Source: Conidiobolus incongruus B7586 (Eukaryota > Entomophthoromycota > Entomophthoromycetes > Entomophthorales > Conidiobolaceae). From it: DNA of 62,848 nt. Shown piece by piece: positions 1-12,132 of the stretch. Both the position numbers and the translations under genes were made by a program. The stretch covers positions 1-62,848 of the forward strand of contig JNEM01010510.1 in NCBI GenBank assembly GCA_000697335.1, written 5' to 3'. How positions within the stretch are numbered: the stretch's first letter is position 1; the number at the start of each line of letters is the position of its first letter. The notes below the pieces were generated by a model. It made no database searches. It was not told the DNA's origin and worked only from the letters and a program-made list of their open reading frames with translations.

Positions 1-2161
1 TATAATATATATAATTTAAAACTATATATTTTCCTATTTATTTTATATATATTTTATTATTTGAAATTAATAATATATTTGAAAAATTTCTTATTTTATT
101 AATTTTATGGAAATAATAAATAATTAATTATAATTATATTAAAATTACAAAATATAAAAATAATATTGTTGTATTTCAAAATTAATCATCTCTTCCAGTT
201 TGATAGCTAAACCAATATTATTTCTATTTTAAGCTGACTTTGTCAGTCTATAATTGAAGGATACTCTTTGTTCTCTTTATTTTCTTTGTTAGGTTTTATC
301 CAAATCCCATATCATTCATTGATTCAATTATTTAAACCTACAGTCCCGATACGTTAAAGAGCAGCATTAATAAATAATTTACTAAATCATATTTTGAGTA
401 CTTTTCTAACTACGATCTTTATTTATAAAACTTAATATAAAACACAACAATATTGATAATGATATTTAAATAATAAATTAATATAGCAATATATCTTTAG
501 GTTACTGAATACAATATACTATATATATAATAATAGAGAGGGATTAAACTATTATTAAAATTAATCGTCATTATAGAAATAAACAATTTAAATATAATTA
601 AAATTATAAAAATTGATTTTTTGGTGATATATATATATATGTTTACTTTTTGAATGTTTTAAACCATTCTAAAATTGCAAGTCAAAATTGATTAAATATA
701 ATTTGATATAATCAATAAAATTTCAATTAATTGAATTATATTAGAATATTTCAATTATTTCATTATTAATTTCAGTACTATTATCATTATAATTTTTCAA
801 AATACGAATCTCATATAAAAATAACTAAGAAGAATGTTGTAATATTAAAAAATTTAATCGAATAATGAATAATGGATATGAATCTTATTGTATATATGTA
901 CCTTGAAAGTATATAGTACTGATAGAATCACCAATTGTCCTTGTATCACACTTCCTACGTGTCATTTCAAACTATTTACAAGTGAATAAAATTTTCTTAA
1001 TAATAATTCTTTATATTTTTCTACTGACTTCAGAAAAAGAAAATGATGATAATTAAGAACCCATCTTATCATATACAGTATTAAATCTGATTTCATTTTT
1101 ACTAAAGCCTATTAATTAAAATTTGTGTTATATAATCTGAACTAACCTTGAATCTAAATATATTTATATTTAGTGATTACTGATAGATATTTGATGCTTA
1201 GAGATTTTGAGAAATGAATAAAAATTTGTACCAATTGTAATCAGATATTGTAGTAACTCGTATATTTGGAATCTAAAAATAAAAGTAAATTTTATTTTAG
1301 TATATTATTATACTTAGAGTTAAATCATTTTAACAAATTTTATTTATTTTACTCTTTACTAGCTACATAGTATTAGTCAATTTTATTATTTTCATTATTT
1401 GAATATATTAAATATTATTTGAATTCTAAAAATTATTTCATAAATAAAATAAATAAAATAAATTTTTAATAAAAATTTGTAAATTAAAAAATAATTAATT
1501 TTTTAATATTGGGATGAATCAATAAATCTATTATTTATTAAATGAAAAAATAGTTTGAAATTTTAATAATTTTTAAAATAAATGCAAGATAGTACTAATA
1601 GAATATATATATATATATATTGCGGAATGAAGTCAAATTATGACTATTATGCTGGATTACTATTAAATAAAACTTATACATATAGTTGCAAATTATATAC
1701 ATCCCGCTGACTTGATATAATTAAAGATATTAAATAAATAATTTCAAAAATGATTTTAAATGCCCAGTCTGTTTAGTTTAATTTCAAAACTGATGTATAA
1801 TAAATTTCCTAAATTAAATAAAACTCATCAAATTAAATTATTGTGTCCTTTTGAAATTTGAATTCTATTCATTTTGACCCTTCATTTGAATATTGACTCT
1901 TATAATAACCCAATAGAAATTATATATTTCGTTGCAAAATATTGGTAAAATTATATTTTGTTCAAATGTTGGATTAAAACACCAACTGATTTCTTTAATA
2001 AAAACATATTAGAGTTTGGTCGATTTCTAAAGTGTACAATTTCTACAGGGGGAATTTGGTTAGTATGTCAAAAATGAATGTTTTTCATTCATTAAATACG
2101 GTTGTGATACGAAACCTTTATTTTACTAAGTTCTGGCGAGGCACGGGTAACCATCAGAAAC
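1..2161. other. AT-rich intergenic DNA, no gene seen
   Basis: No open frame with recognisable protein similarity or splice-joined exons was found on either strand. It holds homopolymer A/T runs and short TA repeats (about 1602-1620). A slightly less AT-rich patch at about 930-975 has no readable frame. Confidence 0.6.
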
Positions 2162-2581
2162 TTAAGCCTGTTGTTTCTTAAGTGCAGCAACTTCCTTGTT
2201 GAGAATGGCACGACGTTGCTTGCGCAATTTCATAAGCTTGAAACGATCGAAATCGGTCAAAGTAGCACGCTTGGCACGCTTGGCTAATTTTTGGGCCCAG
2301 GCGGAGGCTTCCCACTTGGAAACAAGTTCAGCGGATTCAATAGCCTTCTTTAAACCAGCGGAGCGGATACCGCGGGGGAGCTTGGGAAGAGTGTAGGGAA
2401 GAAGTCTGAGGTTCTTGAAGGAGTGGGCGTGACGGGGGACACCAGTAGTGGGTCCTTCAATCAAGGCACGGTTGTGATCGATGATTTCGACAATGACGGC
2501 AACTTTGTTGTTGTACTCACCACCGTTGATGAGGACGGCACGGCCAACTTCGACAACACGTTTGAAAACACTGACAGTCAT
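2162..2581 (-). CDS. RPL14: 60S ribosomal protein L14 (eL14)
   Basis: Structural protein of the large cytosolic ribosomal subunit. The single-exon frame of 139 residues is close to the yeast protein in length. It opens with the typical eL14 SH3-like barrel: a VVEVGRAVLI stretch near residues 9-18, then NGGEYNNKVAVIVEIIDHNRAL and the PRHAHSFKNLRL segment. The C-terminal half is the basic helical region expected for the family (WAQKLAKRAKRATLTDFDRFKLMKLRKQR). Codon use is C/G-rich at third positions compared with the surrounding DNA, as expected of a highly expressed gene. Yeast RPL14 genes have an intron near the start; none is needed here. The next ATG downstream would cut into the conserved barrel, so this start is preferred. 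The function call is near certain. Confidence 0.97.
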   Translation of the reverse strand: MTVSVFKRVVEVGRAVLINGGEYNNKVAVIVEIIDHNRALIEGPTTGVPRHAHSFKNLRLLPYTLPKLPRGIRSAGLKKAIESAELVSKWEASAWAQKLAKRAKRATLTDFDRFKLMKLRKQRRAILNKEVAALKKQQA

Positions 2582-2790
2582 AGCTGAAGATAGTTAAATG
2601 GATGCAGGCTCAAGGTTGTTGAATTTGCCTATAGCAGTAAAGAGAAGGGCCATATCTTTAAGTTAATACAACGGATTAAGGACATAATTTACTACTAACA
2701 ATTCCGAAATTCACCGTTTGTGCATATTAGGCCAATTAAAATGCATAAATTGATTGTTGAAAATCTTTACACCAATCATACTTCGATTTT

Positions 2791-2807
2791 AACCAATATC
2801 ACGTGAT
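2791..2807. promoter_or_regulatory. CCAAT plus E-box palindrome upstream of RPL14
   Basis: AACCAAT is followed at once by the 10-base palindrome ATCACGTGAT (2798-2807), about 215 bases upstream of the RPL14 start. CACGTG is the core site of Cbf1/bHLH factors, which are known to act at ribosomal-protein promoters in some fungi. Further CCAAT motifs lie at about 2732 and 2772. The role in regulation is inferred. Confidence 0.4.
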
Positions 2808-2847
2808 TTTATTTAAAATCATTTTGCGTAAAACATTATTGATAAAT

Positions 2848-2873
2848 AATTAATAATAATAATAATAATAATA
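2848..2873. repeat. (TAA)n microsatellite
   Basis: An uninterrupted run of about eight TAA/AAT units between the RPL14 promoter region and the AT desert that follows. Confidence 0.8.
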
Positions 2874-5800
2874 ACTAGAATACTATTCCAAGATATTAGT
2901 AGATAAAATACATAACCAGATTCGTAGCTTGTATGTTTTTAATGATTGAGCATTGTTTAAAGTAAGTTTCCTAGTAATTTTATTTTAATTAAATTGTTAA
3001 AACTAGTATAGCTATCAGATTTTATTCAATAGTTTATTAATAAATAATTCAGATATTATTATAAAATTTAATATATACTCTCTTACACTTGTGCCAAGTT
3101 AAATCATTTTATCGAACTATTATTAAAAATCTTTTTTTAAAATTATCAGTATCTCGTAAATATGCTAGTATTCACGAACTATGTTATTAGTGATACCATG
3201 ATGCATAATTTTATATTTTCAAAAATTAAATAAATCTTTGTATTATATAAATTCTATATTTAATGATTCAATAAACTGAAAAGTATAATATATATCTTAT
3301 TTCTTAATATTATATCAGATAATCACTTATTCATTCCATTAATATTCATTTTATCTATTATCCAAATGTAAAAAATGATTCCGGGTAATATATTTTAGAT
3401 CATTTGGGTAAATTCGCATAATTTTTTTAGACCTATATATAATATCAAATGTAAATATTAAAAGCTTTGTACACTTATAATTCCAAGGAACTCATATAAC
3501 ACAGTTTGTTATTACTTAACATTTTCCTTATACTCTTGGTAATTAGCAATATATACACTATTTTATCTAATGAAATTTATTAATCAGAATATATTTGTGT
3601 CGTTTTAGATAGTTATTAATATTATTGTGAATATTATGCTGTCCTCAAATAATTGGTATTGGATAACATGTTATACTTCCAAAATAATTAATTATATTTT
3701 AATTTTTTCTTTTTTAATAGTATTATGAAAATTATATAGTATAAACATTTTTTTGATTCATTTTTTAGTTCTATTACGTCTTATTACTAAAATCCAGGTC
3801 CAGGATCATATATATTATGGCTATTTTATTTAAAATATTTCATTTAATTATATATTATATTTCAAATAATTAATTAGTTTATTAAATTTAATAAATCAAA
3901 TTTTTAATAAAAAATACCTTAAATCAATTTTATTATTGATTTTATTCAAATTGTATTCTTTAGTATTGTCAATTTTTTAATATCGATATTAATTTTAAGT
4001 GTTAAATATTAAGAGAATCTATATATAATTATTATATATTATATAACACCATAAATAAATTTATTTCCAATAATATCATTGTAATTATAATTTAATATTG
4101 AATCAAAAATATCATAAAATCGAATATATCAATCGAACAGCTAGTATTCAAATTAAATCAATTAGTATTTTGCTAATTTTTTAATGAATATTGCACTGTT
4201 TTAGAATGTGTGTTAGTCAAATATAATTGACAAGTTGATAATATCAATTAAAATAAATTATTCTAATGACTATACACTTATGAAAATAATATGTTGAAGT
4301 GCATCGATTTCTCTATCAACGAGGTTCAAGAATATAATAATAATTATTGGTAAAGAAGGTTGACAAATACAATTAACACTACAATTTTATTAATAAAAAT
4401 TATCTCCAAAGTATTACTATCATGTAATATGCATATTAAATTTATTTAAAAATTATAGTCATATTACTCAATTATTTAATATACAAAATTTCATTAAGTT
4501 TAACTATTTTTAGCATCCACAATGTATCTTATTTTAATCTTATAAAATAAAAAGAAAAATATTTATAATACATGCATTCATGTTTTAATAGCTCTACTTT
4601 TAGATTAGTTATATCTAAAACTATATTAAATGTAATATAGATATTTAATTATTTATGACTTATATTTAGGGTTTAGATAAATTATTTTAATCAGAAATTA
4701 GTCAATAATTATAATGCATGTGATGTCAACGCTTGAGTATATATGTTTTTTATAAGAAAATAATCTCTGAATATTAAATTCATTTATTTCTATAGTTACA
4801 ATAAATTTGAATCAAGTTTATCAAATGTTATTGCTTCTAGTATTTTTAATTTTCAAAAAAAATATAATAATTAAAATGTTTTTAAAATAAAAAAGTTATA
4901 GAGTATTCTGAAAACTGTGTAATAAAATTGTTCATATATTAAAAATGATTGTGTTTCAATAAAGTTAGACAATACACTAGTGAAAATAAAATAAATAATA
5001 TATAATGAAAAATGCTGTAAATATATACCTCTTTTTTAAATTTAAATATCATCAATATAAATAACAATTTCAAATTAATTGTTTGAAAATTATAGTATAC
5101 TTTAAGGTTATATCAAAATATATATTTGATAAGTTTAAACTTGGTTCTTTAATCCAAATTTTCAAATGATTTATAATACTTTAATATGAATATCATATAC
5201 CAAGTCTAATTTTAACATTTTAGAAACTTTAAGCCTAACCAAACTTAATACAAATATAGGATTAATTTAACTCAAATAAGCTATCACAGTTTAAATAATA
5301 ATTTCTGAAATATAACTAGAATCATGATTGAAATACATAATAAGAAAAATCTCATTATAGAAACTATTTATGATGAAATACTGTAACATAATATAATTGA
5401 ATTAATATAGTCTGTTGATGTCATTAAATATTAAAATGAAAACTCAGAAACTTACTTTAATATCTGAATAGTATAAAAAATATAACAAAATAGTTTCAAT
5501 TTTAAAAATTTGATATAACCCTTTATTAAAATTAGAAGGCATTTTCATAATTATGTAAATCAAATACCTATGAATTAGAGTTAAATCATGATTAAACTTT
5601 AATGAAGTAATTTTAGAAATTATATATAAATAAATTTATTGTTCCAAATAATCAAATAAGGCAAAAACATTAAGCATGCTGAAATATAACTATGGACATT
5701 TTTGTATTAATTATGTTCATAAAGTATAGTTTAATCAAAATATATTTTAAGTTTTTTAATTATGAAAATTAAGATACTTCAAAATCAATTCTAACAAATT

Positions 5801-6348
5801 AAATATAATAATTATTAATTAGATTAATGCTATTATATTTAATTGGACATTTCAAATCAACTAATAAAATTTCAATTTAAATATTTTTATAGTACAGAAA
5901 TTTTATACAACAGTTAGTTATATTTTATATGTAATAAGTTACAGCATAATTTATCAATATTTATCAAAGTAAAATTAGGAATTTTGAAATTCAAATTTAA
6001 TATAAATTAAAAAGTTTAAAATATTTATTGATTCAAAATTTTAAATTGATATTTGTTACAAGTTATAACTGAGAGTTTGAATGATATTATATTGCTAAAA
6101 ATTTCCTTGAGTTATAAATAACTAAGGGAGTAGTTAATTAGTTATATTATAATAATTATGATTCATTTAATGATTTAAACTTTAAACAAAAAAATCAAAC
6201 TAAACTTAATAATTTTATTATCAAGTATTCTGATTAAATCTTCAAATTCTAAAAGTAATAATACCTTTTATTTGAAATTTTATGTTAACTTATAGTATCA
6301 TTTAGTCTGGCTTAATTTTTCTTTTTCTTTTGTACTATGTAATCAGTT

Positions 6349-6384
<36 letters not shown>

Positions 6385-7440
6385 TAAGATTAAAATTTTT
6401 TGGAATTCAATAGTGTTCAAAATTATAAACCAAGAGAGAAAATTAATACAATTTGATTGGATAATCGTGATCGAAAAATTTTCTATCTAGATTATAATAA
6501 TTTGTATTCTGTTCTGATTTTTGTAATTGAATGGAGAAAATTTGATAAGGGGGGTTTTATTAAGATTAAATCTCAAAATTAAATTCCCAAATAATTACAA
6601 TATTTTTACTTAATTTGGATTTTTGGCTATGTTATCAAATAGTGTAGCCATTTAGTTGAGAGATATTTAGTTTGGATAACCTCTTCCCAAATCTCCTCCA
6701 AGTATATAAAGCCAATAGGGAACTGTTTTGATCATTTTGCTTAATTGAACTATGTTTTAAGTTTTTGATTTTACAATTATATCATTCAAAATATTATAAA
6801 TATGGGTCGTGTAAGAATAAGATACATATTTTTAGCTAAATAGAAAAATACTGAATATAACATTAGTTGATCTATCAATAACATCAATTTAGTATAATAA
6901 TCATTAGTATGCTGGTACAAGTAATTAAAATTCAAGGTTGTAAATAATATCATTGATCTATCAACTTAACAAATCAAGTTTATTAAAACAATAGATTTAT
7001 TACTTGACAAGTAGGATTTTAAAGGGCAAAAATCGAAACTAAATATATGTTATATCAATTTGCTCAGATTTATTTTGATTGAAGTTAATTTAGTAATGCA
7101 ATTATTATTTCGAAAATGAATAGCGATTCAAATAAGGATAAATTGTTATTATCAGTATTATTGAGTAAAAGTCTATATTTTCATTCTCATTTCCTTCTAT
7201 TAAATAATGTGAAAATCGAAATAAAGTATAACAAATACCCAATCGCTTAATTATCGCTATTTCTGCTAAAGCCAAACTATTAAATATTCCTAATTCCCCT
7301 CCTTGTTCATCAAAATTGAAGCCGAAATTCACTTAATTTTCTGATTTGATAAATTGTTAAATAATCCACCTAGGGAGAATGTGATTGGATACAGAAAGTA
7401 AGGGGGAAAAGTATAATGATATGCTATTAATGATGATGAC
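2874..7440. other. AT-rich intergenic desert
   Basis: About 4.6 kb with no gene that I can support. Open frames are short and made of AT-rich codons, including one of 75 codons on the minus strand at 7105-7332 without similarity to anything I know. It contains an (AT)n repeat at 6351-6380 and a promoter-like island at about 6690-6845, described separately. Confidence 0.55.
6351..6380. repeat. (AT)n microsatellite
   Basis: Thirty bases of perfect AT dinucleotide repeat. Confidence 0.9.
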
Positions 7441-7445
7441 TTCAG

Positions 7446-7600
7446 CCAATGAGCGGCTTCATTTCGGTATTTGAAAGAATCTGATGACAAATTCACATTC
7501 AAAAATAATTATCCCTAGAAGTTCTAATCAATGATGATTGGATGGATTTGGACCAATCAGAGTTAGTTGTTTCAGAGTGAACTTTGGATCATTTATAAAG
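7446..7600 (+). promoter_or_regulatory. Promoter elements of the 7721 gene
   Basis: CCAAT boxes at 7446-7450 and 7553-7557, and an inverted ATTGG at 7537-7541, stand upstream of a TATA-like TTTATAAAG at 7592-7600. This is about 125 bases before the start codon at 7721. The arrangement is the clearest core promoter in the window. Function is inferred from motif order and spacing only. Confidence 0.45.
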
Positions 7601-7720
7601 AGGATAAAGGGCGAAATTCGAAGGGGGCACAAAGGAGATTTCTTGAAGAGAAACAGTAAGCATCCTTCACTCGTTTATCTCTAATCCATTATTTTTTTTC
7701 TCCTATCATATTAATTAAGT

Positions 7721-9211
7721 ATGAGTGTTAATCAGAATCCTCACTCAGATCGTATTATACAAGATGCGTTTCTTCCAACTATTAATTCTTTATTTATTCT
7801 TATGGAACAACACAGGATAGACCACTTGATAGCAACTCGCGAGAGTGTTTTAATCATACGCAACAACTCTGTACCAATAGTGGTACCAAAACAAGATCTT
7901 AATACCAGTCACAATTTTAATATGAATCCATTGCATACTAATCCAAACAGCACTCCTGGAAATAATGTAATGATGAACCATCAGCAACAATCGCTAATGA
8001 CCAACCCACACCATCCTCACGCACACCACTCGCATCCTCATCAACTGCAGCATACCCATCAGGCGCAGCATCCCACATTACCCTATGGTTTTCCTCCAGA
8101 TTCTCTACATCATCCCCAAAATCCATCTTCATTTTCTTACGCACCCTCTCTCCCTCCTTTCCCCCCTCCGGACAATCACCCCCACTCCTCTGCCAATGCT
8201 GCCCAAAAGTTACCCAGTCACCCCAGCTTACCCACCCCTATTAATAGCATGTTAATGCCCTCTAATAACACTGCCAACACCATCAATAATCCCACCACCA
8301 CTGCTCCTACTAATGCTACTACAGCTAATCACCAAGCGGTTACTAAGAAGCCCCGCTCCGGAACTGCCAAATTCAACAATACCACCTCTATCGCTCCCAC
8401 TTCACTGACCACAAATGGGAATGGTAATGCTAATGGTAATAATAATAGTAATAGCAATTCGGCAGATCCAAACTTTACTACAAACACTGGTACAACCCAG
8501 CCACCAGCGAAGAAACCCAGGGCAGTGCATGTTCCTCCTGTGACACTGCAGCCTATTCCTCCTCATTGTCAATCTCTTGTAGATTCTTTGCGTAATGCAA
8601 CAAGCTCATTAACCCACAACCGTACAACTTTCCCCTTCTTCGTCTATGATACAAACAACCCTAAACCTGACTTTCCCATTGATGTAGTAGTACCTTATCT
8701 TCATATCATGCCCAAGTTCACTCAAACTATTATGTCTAGCTTTTTAGCTGCTATTACGCAATCCTACCGTCGACCCATGCCCACTGTAAGTTATCCTTGG
8801 AAGAATATCGATTGGCCAACACAGTTAGAAATGTTGTTAGTCAGTCTTGAAGAGATGAGAATGTCTTCAACGCCAAAAAACCATTACACACAGCAGCTCC
8901 AGAGCTTGAACTTATTTAATATGTCAGGATTTCATTATCTCAATGTGATACTGCATAATCTGATTAAACAGCATAATACATCTCCTGATTTTCATTCGAC
9001 TCTGAGTGCAATCCAGAATAGAGTTGGCAAGCGAGGTAATAAGCAGGTTCATTTTTGTAATCGTATTGGTTACCTTTACCATGGTTTGCCAGCTGAATAT
9101 GCTTATAGTCCCGATTTCTGTAAGAATTGGTTTTTCAAAGTACAGAACCTCCAGCTTGTCCAATTGAGAATCTGTTTGGAATGGGATATTACAAACAATA
9201 TTTTAAAATAA
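7721..9211 (+). CDS. Orphan His/Asn/Pro-rich protein with conserved-looking C-terminal region
   Basis: I do not recognise this 496-residue protein. It is intronless, which is unusual here. Residues 1-60 look ordered, with alternating hydrophobic positions (SLFILMEQHRIDHLIATRES). About residues 65-260 are low complexity: first Met/His/Gln-rich with a histidine-dense patch near 95-115, then Pro/Ser-rich, then Asn/Thr/Gly-rich runs, with two short basic stretches (KKPRSG and KKPRAV) that could serve nuclear import. From about residue 275 to the end the sequence is non-repetitive and rich in aromatic residues (PFFVYDTNNPKPDFP, YPWKNIDWPTQLEMLL, FCNRIGYLYHG), so it probably folds. No signal peptide or membrane segment is seen. 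The middle third is more C-rich than other genes nearby, caused by the Pro/His codons. A nuclear regulatory role would fit the composition but is a guess. Confidence 0.75.
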   Translation: MSVNQNPHSDRIIQDAFLPTINSLFILMEQHRIDHLIATRESVLIIRNNSVPIVVPKQDLNTSHNFNMNPLHTNPNSTPGNNVMMNHQQQSLMTNPHHPHAHHSHPHQLQHTHQAQHPTLPYGFPPDSLHHPQNPSSFSYAPSLPPFPPPDNHPHSSANAAQKLPSHPSLPTPINSMLMPSNNTANTINNPTTTAPTNATTANHQAVTKKPRSGTAKFNNTTSIAPTSLTTNGNGNANGNNNSNSNSADPNFTTNTGTTQPPAKKPRAVHVPPVTLQPIPPHCQSLVDSLRNATSSLTHNRTTFPFFVYDTNNPKPDFPIDVVVPYLHIMPKFTQTIMSSFLAAITQSYRRPMPTVSYPWKNIDWPTQLEMLLVSLEEMRMSSTPKNHYTQQLQSLNLFNMSGFHYLNVILHNLIKQHNTSPDFHSTLSAIQNRVGKRGNKQVHFCNRIGYLYHGLPAEYAYSPDFCKNWFFKVQNLQLVQLRICLEWDITNNILK

Positions 9212-10540
9212 TACTTAGTGTATTTTGTACAGATATCATTACTTTTCAATCACTATCCTTAATATTAAAATTATCTAGTATTACTAACCCAATCAAATTA
9301 ATAATGAATAAAAATCATTATAATACTGTAGCTATATGTAAAAAATTTTGATCCATTCTATTTAATGTTCGGCTTAACATTGAGTTATTGATATTATCAA
9401 GATACAGTTGTCCCCCATTAAATCATATAAATTTTGAAAATACAACCAGAGTGATAAATAATATTTATTTGATAAATCATTGCATAATTTAACGAATTTT
9501 GACAAAATTACACAAGTTAAGATATCTAATAAGAAATATAATCTTGTGGAGGGTCAAATACACTTGAACTCAACCTGATATAAATTATTCAAATAATGTC
9601 TATAATAGTATATATTAATTTATCCACAATCTTTCAATTGTTTTTTTTTCAAAATCTTTCAGCAACGATAACATCGTTTATCAGATCACTAGTAATTTTA
9701 AAATTATTTAAATATCGAATAATTTCCAAAATTAAAAATATATTTTCTATAACATACAAACACTTGTTATTAATTATTTAATAAAATTAATAAATTAATT
9801 TACTGGTGAAATGACCTAGAGATTAGTTCTTGTGTACATTTAAAAATTTCAATAATTTTATTATATAAAAATTAATTACTAAATTTATATCACTATTAGT
9901 TATCCTTGAATTCTTTAATATTATAGTATGAATTAATTATTATATATATACCTCAAAAATTATTTATATTTAATAATCTTCAGTTATTCATTATACCTTG
10001 TGGTTTATTTACTATTTATATACCTCAATGTTAAATAAGTTGAATTATAGTTTAAAAATAAATAAATTCTATACATTTATTTAATTATTCGTTTTCCAAG
10101 TAAATATTATAAACTATTATTTATAATAAAAAAATTTTTTTTTAATTTAATTTAAATAATATTTTTTGAAAATATTATATTATAAAATTAATTTAATTAT
10201 TTATTATAATAAAATAATTTAATTTTAAACAAATATTATTTTTATTAAAAATTTTTAAATTAATTTTTTTTTAAAATAAATTAAATTCATATAATTATTA
10301 ATTTAAAATAATTTAATTATTTTTAATTATTTTTTATTATTGTTAACTTTTTATAACAATTAAGCAAATATTTGTTAGAAATATTGATACTTACCTTAAG
10401 ATGATCTAATGATTACATCAATTAAAAGTTATTAGTATTATTGATTAACCCATAATTTAGAATATTTTTAAATATTTAGAGGTGATCAGTGATTTTTAAC
10501 AAGTCACAAAAAAATTTTTTTTATTCTAATCAATTCAACT
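9212..10540. other. AT-rich intergenic DNA with an almost pure A/T tract
   Basis: No gene seen. Between about 10110 and 10340 the sequence is almost only A and T, with long A and T runs on both strands. A 61-codon frame at 9596-9781 has no similarity I recognise and is composed of AT-rich codons. Confidence 0.6.
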
Positions 10541-10945
10541 ATGTCAAATTCAGTAATTAATAACTCAGACCCTACGCAACCACTATTGGGAAATAAACCA
10601 GAAGTCGTATATGAAGATAGTTATATTAGAGTGTATCAAGACAAGATAGAGATATTATACTACTATTTTCCTATAGGTACATCTAAAACTATTCGATACG
10701 AAGATATTGAATGGGTTAAAACCAATACTGAAATGAAGTTAAATGTATTGCAGTATAAAACTTGGGGTATGGGATTATCCTATATTTGGTGGCCTTTAGA
10801 CATTCATAGGAGTCCCTGCGTATTTGGTAAGAGTCCTCAATTGATTATTAAGGTCAAAGGCTCTTCAATGTGTTCAGGAGCTTCATGTTGGAAAAATCCT
10901 GATATGGTAGAGTATATTAGATCTAAAGTTGTTTCACTTTCTTAA
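10541..10945 (+). CDS. Small PH-like domain protein
   Basis: A single-exon frame of 134 residues with no signal peptide or membrane helix. After a polar 20-residue leader, the pattern is VVYEDSYIRVYQDKIEILYYYFPIG, then SKTIRYEDIEWVKT, then LIIKVKGSS and a final helix (PDMVEYIRSKV). Short beta strands in which a stretch on folding in the membrane-proximal style is followed by an I-Y-DI motif, then a closing helix, resemble the small bacterial-type PH domain proteins. The WGMGLSYIWWPLD stretch and two Cys (CSGASC) are distinctive. The lipid or protein partner is unknown. The neighbour 210 bases downstream is another small domain protein in the same direction. Function assignment is by fold pattern only. 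Confidence 0.7.
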   Translation: MSNSVINNSDPTQPLLGNKPEVVYEDSYIRVYQDKIEILYYYFPIGTSKTIRYEDIEWVKTNTEMKLNVLQYKTWGMGLSYIWWPLDIHRSPCVFGKSPQLIIKVKGSSMCSGASCWKNPDMVEYIRSKVVSLS

Positions 10946-11155
10946 TTTGATTTATGGTATATTTAATTATTAATTATCCGAATAAATGTACATTGCTTAG
11001 TTTACATATAGAACCTTTGTTAAATATTCATAAAAATGGAAAATTTGATTATTAGTGATGATTATTTAATTTTCAACATTGGCATTGATGTAATAAGGGT
11101 ATATAAGGCAATAATATCTTAGTATTTTATCAATATCGCTATAATATAATCTATC

Positions 11156-11551
11156 ATGAAAGAATTCGGCCAAGTTGAACTTCATATTAAATACATTAGA
11201 AATTTAGGTAAATTAGATGATGACGATGAGTTCGAAGAATTAGAAAATCCTTATATGCTTATTTTGTCTGGAGATGTAGTGATTTGTGAAAAGTTAAAGA
11301 ATGGTAAATCAGGATATTATTACATTAATGAAAAACACTTCGTCAAATTAGACTGGGATCAAATTATCACAATTGAAATTTACGATGGTGATTTGGATGA
11401 AGAAGATCGCGAAGATGACTTAGTAGCTGGCATTGAAGTTCATACCGAGCACTTGATTCAATCTAACTATGAACACGAGCAATTCTATGAATTGGGAGAT
11501 AAGGATACTAAATTGGGTCAAATATTATTAAATATTAAACCTATTCACTAA
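11156..11551 (+). CDS. Small acidic C2-like protein
   Basis: An intronless frame of 131 residues. It starts with VELHIKYIRNLGKLDDDDEFEELENPYMLI, which has the layout of the first strands of a C2 domain (a strand, a loop rich in Asp, then PYM-L). WDQIITIEIYDGDLDEEDREDDLVAG follows, matching the later C2 strand with an Asp-rich loop (W-x-I-x-V-x-D-x-D). Aspartates cluster in both loops, as in calcium-binding C2 domains. The family is suggested, not proven, and no other domain is attached. A decayed second copy lies about 580 bases downstream (12133-12496), so the gene has been duplicated locally. Confidence 0.7.
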   Translation: MKEFGQVELHIKYIRNLGKLDDDDEFEELENPYMLILSGDVVICEKLKNGKSGYYYINEKHFVKLDWDQIITIEIYDGDLDEEDREDDLVAGIEVHTEHLIQSNYEHEQFYELGDKDTKLGQILLNIKPIH

Positions 11552-12132
11552 TTTTATATAATAAATATTTATACTTTTTAATTATAGCTAAAATAATTAA
11601 TATTTAAATCTATATTAATATTGATTTATATATTGATTAATATTATTTCCTATCTATTCTTATTTCTATCCTATTTCAACTATGGAATCTGAAAAAATTA
11701 ATAAATAAAATCATTAGACTAATTTAATAAAATATTAACTTACAGAGATATCCAACAAGTTATGAGATTAAATTAGTATCATTTTGTTTACTTGCGGTTA
11801 ATTAATATTATCGATTATTAAATCCTAATATAATCTATTTAATAACTTAATTAATTCCTCCAATTGATATTACATAATTTTTTAAAATACTTTGTAATTC
11901 ATATTATAATTCCGTATTTTTTAAAAAATATTATAAAGGAGAAATAATTTAAAATCAATTAAATATAATTTACTAAATTGTACTAATTTATATTTAATAA
12001 AAATGTATAAATAGAATGATATTTTATAGATTATTATTAAATTTTCAACCTTGATATTAATATAATTATCTGTTTATATATGAATTATAAACTAATATTT
12101 TTTTCAAATAATTTTCTATATTATAAAATATC
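11552..12132. other. AT-rich spacer between C2-like gene and its decayed copy
   Basis: Nothing recognisable seen; no long open frame on either strand. Confidence 0.6.

Noticed and set aside
2196-2396. 66-codon frame opposite RPL14
   Set aside because: It is the antisense shadow of the conserved RPL14 frame and has no family features.
7105-7332. 75-codon frame on the minus strand
   Set aside because: AT-driven composition with no similarity and no neighbouring exon; it lies in the upstream region of the 7721 gene.
9596-9781. 61-codon hydrophobic frame
   Set aside because: Made of Ile, Phe, Leu and Lys codons as expected by chance in AT-rich DNA; no promoter or relatives seen.
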